Shown: positions 5,737 to 8,121 of the stretch, piece by piece | How positions within the stretch are numbered: position 1 is the first letter of the stretch | How the letters are laid out: every line of letters begins with the position of its first letter | NCBI GenBank assembly: GCA_001595885.1 | Contig: LSSH01000011.1 | Location: forward strand, 1 to 8,121 | Direction of reading: 5' to 3' | Length of the DNA: 8,121 nucleotides | From: Candidatus Proteinoplasmatales archaeon SG8-5 | GTDB taxonomy: Archaea; Thermoplasmatota; Thermoplasmata; SG8-5 | Notes under the pieces: model-generated | Told to the model about the DNA's origin: nothing | Databases searched by the model: none | Seen by the model: only the letters and a program-made list of their open reading frames with translations | Translations under genes and position numbers: made by a program

Positions 5737-8121
5737 ATGCTTCTACTGGTTGGACGAGACGGAGAACTGGCGCTTCTTAAGGAGAACCTAGCCAAAGCGC
5801 TCACCGGAGAGGGCAACACCACTCTCGTATCGGGAGAGCCCGGCATAGGCAAGACCGCCCTGGCGGACGAGTTCCTGGCCCGGGCCAAGAACAAGGACGT
5901 AAGAATAATCTCCGGGACGGCCGTCGCAGACCGGTTCGAACCCTTCCTCATGTTCTCGAAGGCGCTGGAGGGCGTTGTCGAGCTACCGCTTTTCGAGGAG
6001 GAGGAATCCGTGTCGTTCACTGAGGTGCTGGCGGTCGACCTGAACGGGCTGCTGCTCGCAAAGGCGACGCACGGCGAGGAGGAGATAGACGCGGACATCT
6101 TCGCGGCCATGTTCTCGGCTGTTCAAAACTTCGTCAACGCGTCGATGAAGCAGGCCGGACAGTCCGACTCCGAGCTGGGAAGGCTGGAATACGGCGACCT
6201 GAAGATACTCATCGAGCACGGTCGCCACCTCTTCCTGACGGGCGTCTTCAAGGGGACTGAACACGGAGAGATGACCTCGGTCCTCAGGGACAACCTGCGG
6301 CACATCGAGTCGGCCTATTCCGGCATTCTGGAGGACTGGAAAGGGGACACGGCCTCGGTCAAGCCCATCTCCGATGAGCTGCAGAGCCTGGTTGACAGGC
6401 GGTTCACGGTGAAGCGGGACATGGAGGGCGTGGACATCGAGAGCGAGAGGGCGAGGATAGCCAACCGGGTCCTGGAGGAGGTCAGGGCCCTCGCCGACGA
6501 ACGACCGCTCCTCCTGTTCCTCGAGGACCTTCACTGGGCGGACCAGTCCTCTCTGTTCGTGCTCAACTACCTGGTCCGGAACATCGGCTCCGACCGTATT
6601 CAGGTCGTCGCGACCTACCGACCGGGGGAGAGCCTGATACTGAAACCTGTGCTGGGCAACATGATCGAGTCAAGCATCGTCACGGAGATCAAGCTCAGCC
6701 AGCTGGGCAGGAACTCGGTGGGCGGCATCGTTGACAGCATCTACAGGCCCAACCGATTCCCCGAGGACTTCGTGGAGAGCATAGCCACCCGGTGCGAGGG
6801 CAATCCCTTCTTCGTATTGGAGATGCTCAGGCACATGGAGGAGGAGAACAACATCGGCAGGACCGCGGGGAGCTACGTCATCGTCAACCAGGACTACGAG
6901 ATACCCGATTCACTGGAGGGCGTGGTCCACCGCCGCCTTGGCACCCTGGAGCCGGACGCCATGACGCTGGCCGAGTACGGTTCATGCATTGGCAGGGAGT
7001 TCGAGTGCCGGACGCTGTTATCCCTGGACTCCCTCCAGGACCCCGGCCAGGCCTTCGAGGAGGTGCAGGAGCGCAGCCTGATGGTCCGCAACAACGGCAC
7101 AGGCGAGTTCATCCACGCCATCTACCAGAGCGTCATATACGACGAGATAAACCAGCGGTGGAAGACTGCATATCACCGCCGCCTCGGAGACTACTACGAG
7201 ACGGTTTATGAGGATAACCTCGAGGACGTCATATACGAACTGGCCAGGCACTTTTCCCGCTCCAACGAGCACTCCAAGGCCTTCGATTATTCCTACCGTG
7301 CGGGTATGAAAGCCGAGGCGGCCTTCGCCTCCGAGCAGGCCGCAGAGTTCTTCAGGACCGCACTAGCAGCCCTTGACGCGCTCCCGAGGACCGACGGGAA
7401 CCGCGCGAAGAAGCTCGAGCTCATGGAGAAGCTGGCCGACGCTCTCAGGAATCTCGGGGAGCTGCCCGGGGCCATAGAGCTGTACGAACAATTGGAGCAA
7501 GAGTACGAAGGTCAGGGCGACCCGCTCCTCCGCATTCTCCTGAAGCTCAGCCGCAGCCGCTTCGCCAAGGGCGACCAGAAGATGGTGCCCGACATCCTGA
7601 AGAGGGGCGTGAGTGCCGTCCCCGAGGCATCCACGGACATGGCCACCGAATACCTGGCCAGCCTCAGCAACGGTCTCATGCGCTCGGACCCCGAGGTCTC
7701 CCGCAAGTACCTCGAGGAGGCCATGCCGATGCTGGACGACGTATCCGACATGACAACGCTTTCCAAGGCCCTGTCGCTGCTGGCAGGCGTCCTCGCGGTC
7801 ATGAACGAGGGCCAGAAGGCTCTTGAGTTGTACAGGAGAGGCTCGAAGGCCGCAAGGGAGAGCGGAGACCTCAGGGCGATAGCGAACGCGGACCGGACGA
7901 TGGCAGGGCACATGCACTTCCAGGGCGACTTTGTCGAGTGCACAAAGATACTCCAGGACGTGCTGGAGATGCACGAGAGGCTCGGCGACATAGTGGCCAT
8001 GTACGGGACCCTGAACAGCATCGGCATCGCATATTCGGACAACAACGCGCTGGAGAAGTCGGTGGAGGCCCACGAGAGGGCACTGGCCATCGCCCGGAAG
8101 CTGGGCAATCAAGGTTACATC
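5737..8121 (+). CDS. STAND-type ATPase with TPR region and inserted domain (3' end outside window)
   Basis: At least 795 residues, still open at the window end. The N-terminus MLLLVGRDGELALLKENL is typical of LuxR/MalT- and adenylate-cyclase-associated STAND ATPases. Key motifs: Walker A GEPGIGKT (33-40), Walker B LLLFLED running into EDLHWAD (263-269), VATYRP (291-296), EGNPFFVLEML (354-364), a winged-helix-like segment (about 390-450), and FIHAIYQSVIYDEI (458-471). From about 500 onward the protein is alpha-helical with TPR-like repeats, for example around 540-565 and 760-795. Walker A and B are about 220 residues apart, far more than usual, because a module at roughly 92-204 is inserted (see findings). 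No transmembrane segment is seen, so it is probably a cytoplasmic signal-responsive switch. An effector domain such as a DNA-binding HTH could lie beyond the window; without it, 'regulator' is inference. Start: ATG 5737 with GAGGA at 5726-5730. It is transcribed divergently from the two small genes and may be controlled by the dyad at 5671-5688. Confidence 0.93.
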   Translation, partial: MLLLVGRDGELALLKENLAKALTGEGNTTLVSGEPGIGKTALADEFLARAKNKDVRIISGTAVADRFEPFLMFSKALEGVVELPLFEEEESVSFTEVLAVDLNGLLLAKATHGEEEIDADIFAAMFSAVQNFVNASMKQAGQSDSELGRLEYGDLKILIEHGRHLFLTGVFKGTEHGEMTSVLRDNLRHIESAYSGILEDWKGDTASVKPISDELQSLVDRRFTVKRDMEGVDIESERARIANRVLEEVRALADERPLLLFLEDLHWADQSSLFVLNYLVRNIGSDRIQVVATYRPGESLILKPVLGNMIESSIVTEIKLSQLGRNSVGGIVDSIYRPNRFPEDFVESIATRCEGNPFFVLEMLRHMEEENNIGRTAGSYVIVNQDYEIPDSLEGVVHRRLGTLEPDAMTLAEYGSCIGREFECRTLLSLDSLQDPGQAFEEVQERSLMVRNNGTGEFIHAIYQSVIYDEINQRWKTAYHRRLGDYYETVYEDNLEDVIYELARHFSRSNEHSKAFDYSYRAGMKAEAAFASEQAAEFFRTALAALDALPRTDGNRAKKLELMEKLADALRNLGELPGAIELYEQLEQEYEGQGDPLLRILLKLSRSRFAKGDQKMVPDILKRGVSAVPEASTDMATEYLASLSNGLMRSDPEVSRKYLEEAMPMLDDVSDMTTLSKALSLLAGVLAVMNEGQKALELYRRGSKAARESGDLRAIANADRTMAGHMHFQGDFVECTKILQDVLEMHERLGDIVAMYGTLNSIGIAYSDNNALEKSVEAHERALAIARKLGNQGYI

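Noticed and set aside
5983..6534. Minus-strand frames of up to 249 codons opposite the ATPase gene (5983-6534 and 7363-8112).
   Set aside because: The plus strand carries the continuous 795-codon STAND ATPase frame with Walker A, Walker B, EGNPFF and TPR-like features; the antisense frames show no motif.

Overview
The window looks like part of a GC-rich euryarchaeal-type genome; a Thermoplasmatota-like archaeon is my best guess, with moderate confidence. The reasons are: ribosome binding sites of the GAGGTGAT type in front of small genes; frequent ATA (Ile) and AGG (Arg) codons alongside high third-position GC; AT-rich TATA-like elements in otherwise GC-rich intergenic DNA; a bare T-run behind gyrA; and a large STAND-type ATPase carrying an inserted sensor-like module of a kind I associate with archaeal proteins. 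DNA gyrase is ubiquitous in bacteria but also present in several euryarchaeal lineages, so the gyrase genes alone do not settle the domain.

Layout. Positions 1-4270 (+ strand) hold the gyrase pair: gyrB, whose first ~66 codons lie upstream of the window, and a complete gyrA 4 bases later. The two encode the A2B2 type II topoisomerase that introduces negative supercoils. The catalytic residues are intact, but the GyrA positions that normally bind quinolones are both changed (Leu and Gly in place of Ser and Asp).

Positions 4271-4522 are a short convergent intergenic region with a T-run terminator and what looks like a 34-residue single-span membrane miniprotein broken by one missing base. Positions 4523-5023 (- strand) encode a 166-residue putative zinc metallopeptidase with an HExxHxxGxxD motif. 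Positions 5024-5170 hold its probable promoter and a strong hairpin terminator for the next minus-strand unit.

Positions 5171-5571 (- strand) contain two very small genes of unknown function (73 and 40 residues), each with a well-placed Shine-Dalgarno sequence. Positions 5585-5736 are a divergent control region: a palindromic TATA-like element, GTATATATAC, flanked by two different near-perfect dyads. From 5737 to the end of the window (+ strand) runs an open-ended STAND ATPase/TPR gene, at least 795 codons long, with an unusual ~110-residue domain inserted between its Walker A and Walker B motifs.

The gyrase pair is housekeeping. The most interesting part is the right half, where a large sensor/regulator-like ATPase and two unknown small genes diverge from one control region with two candidate operators.
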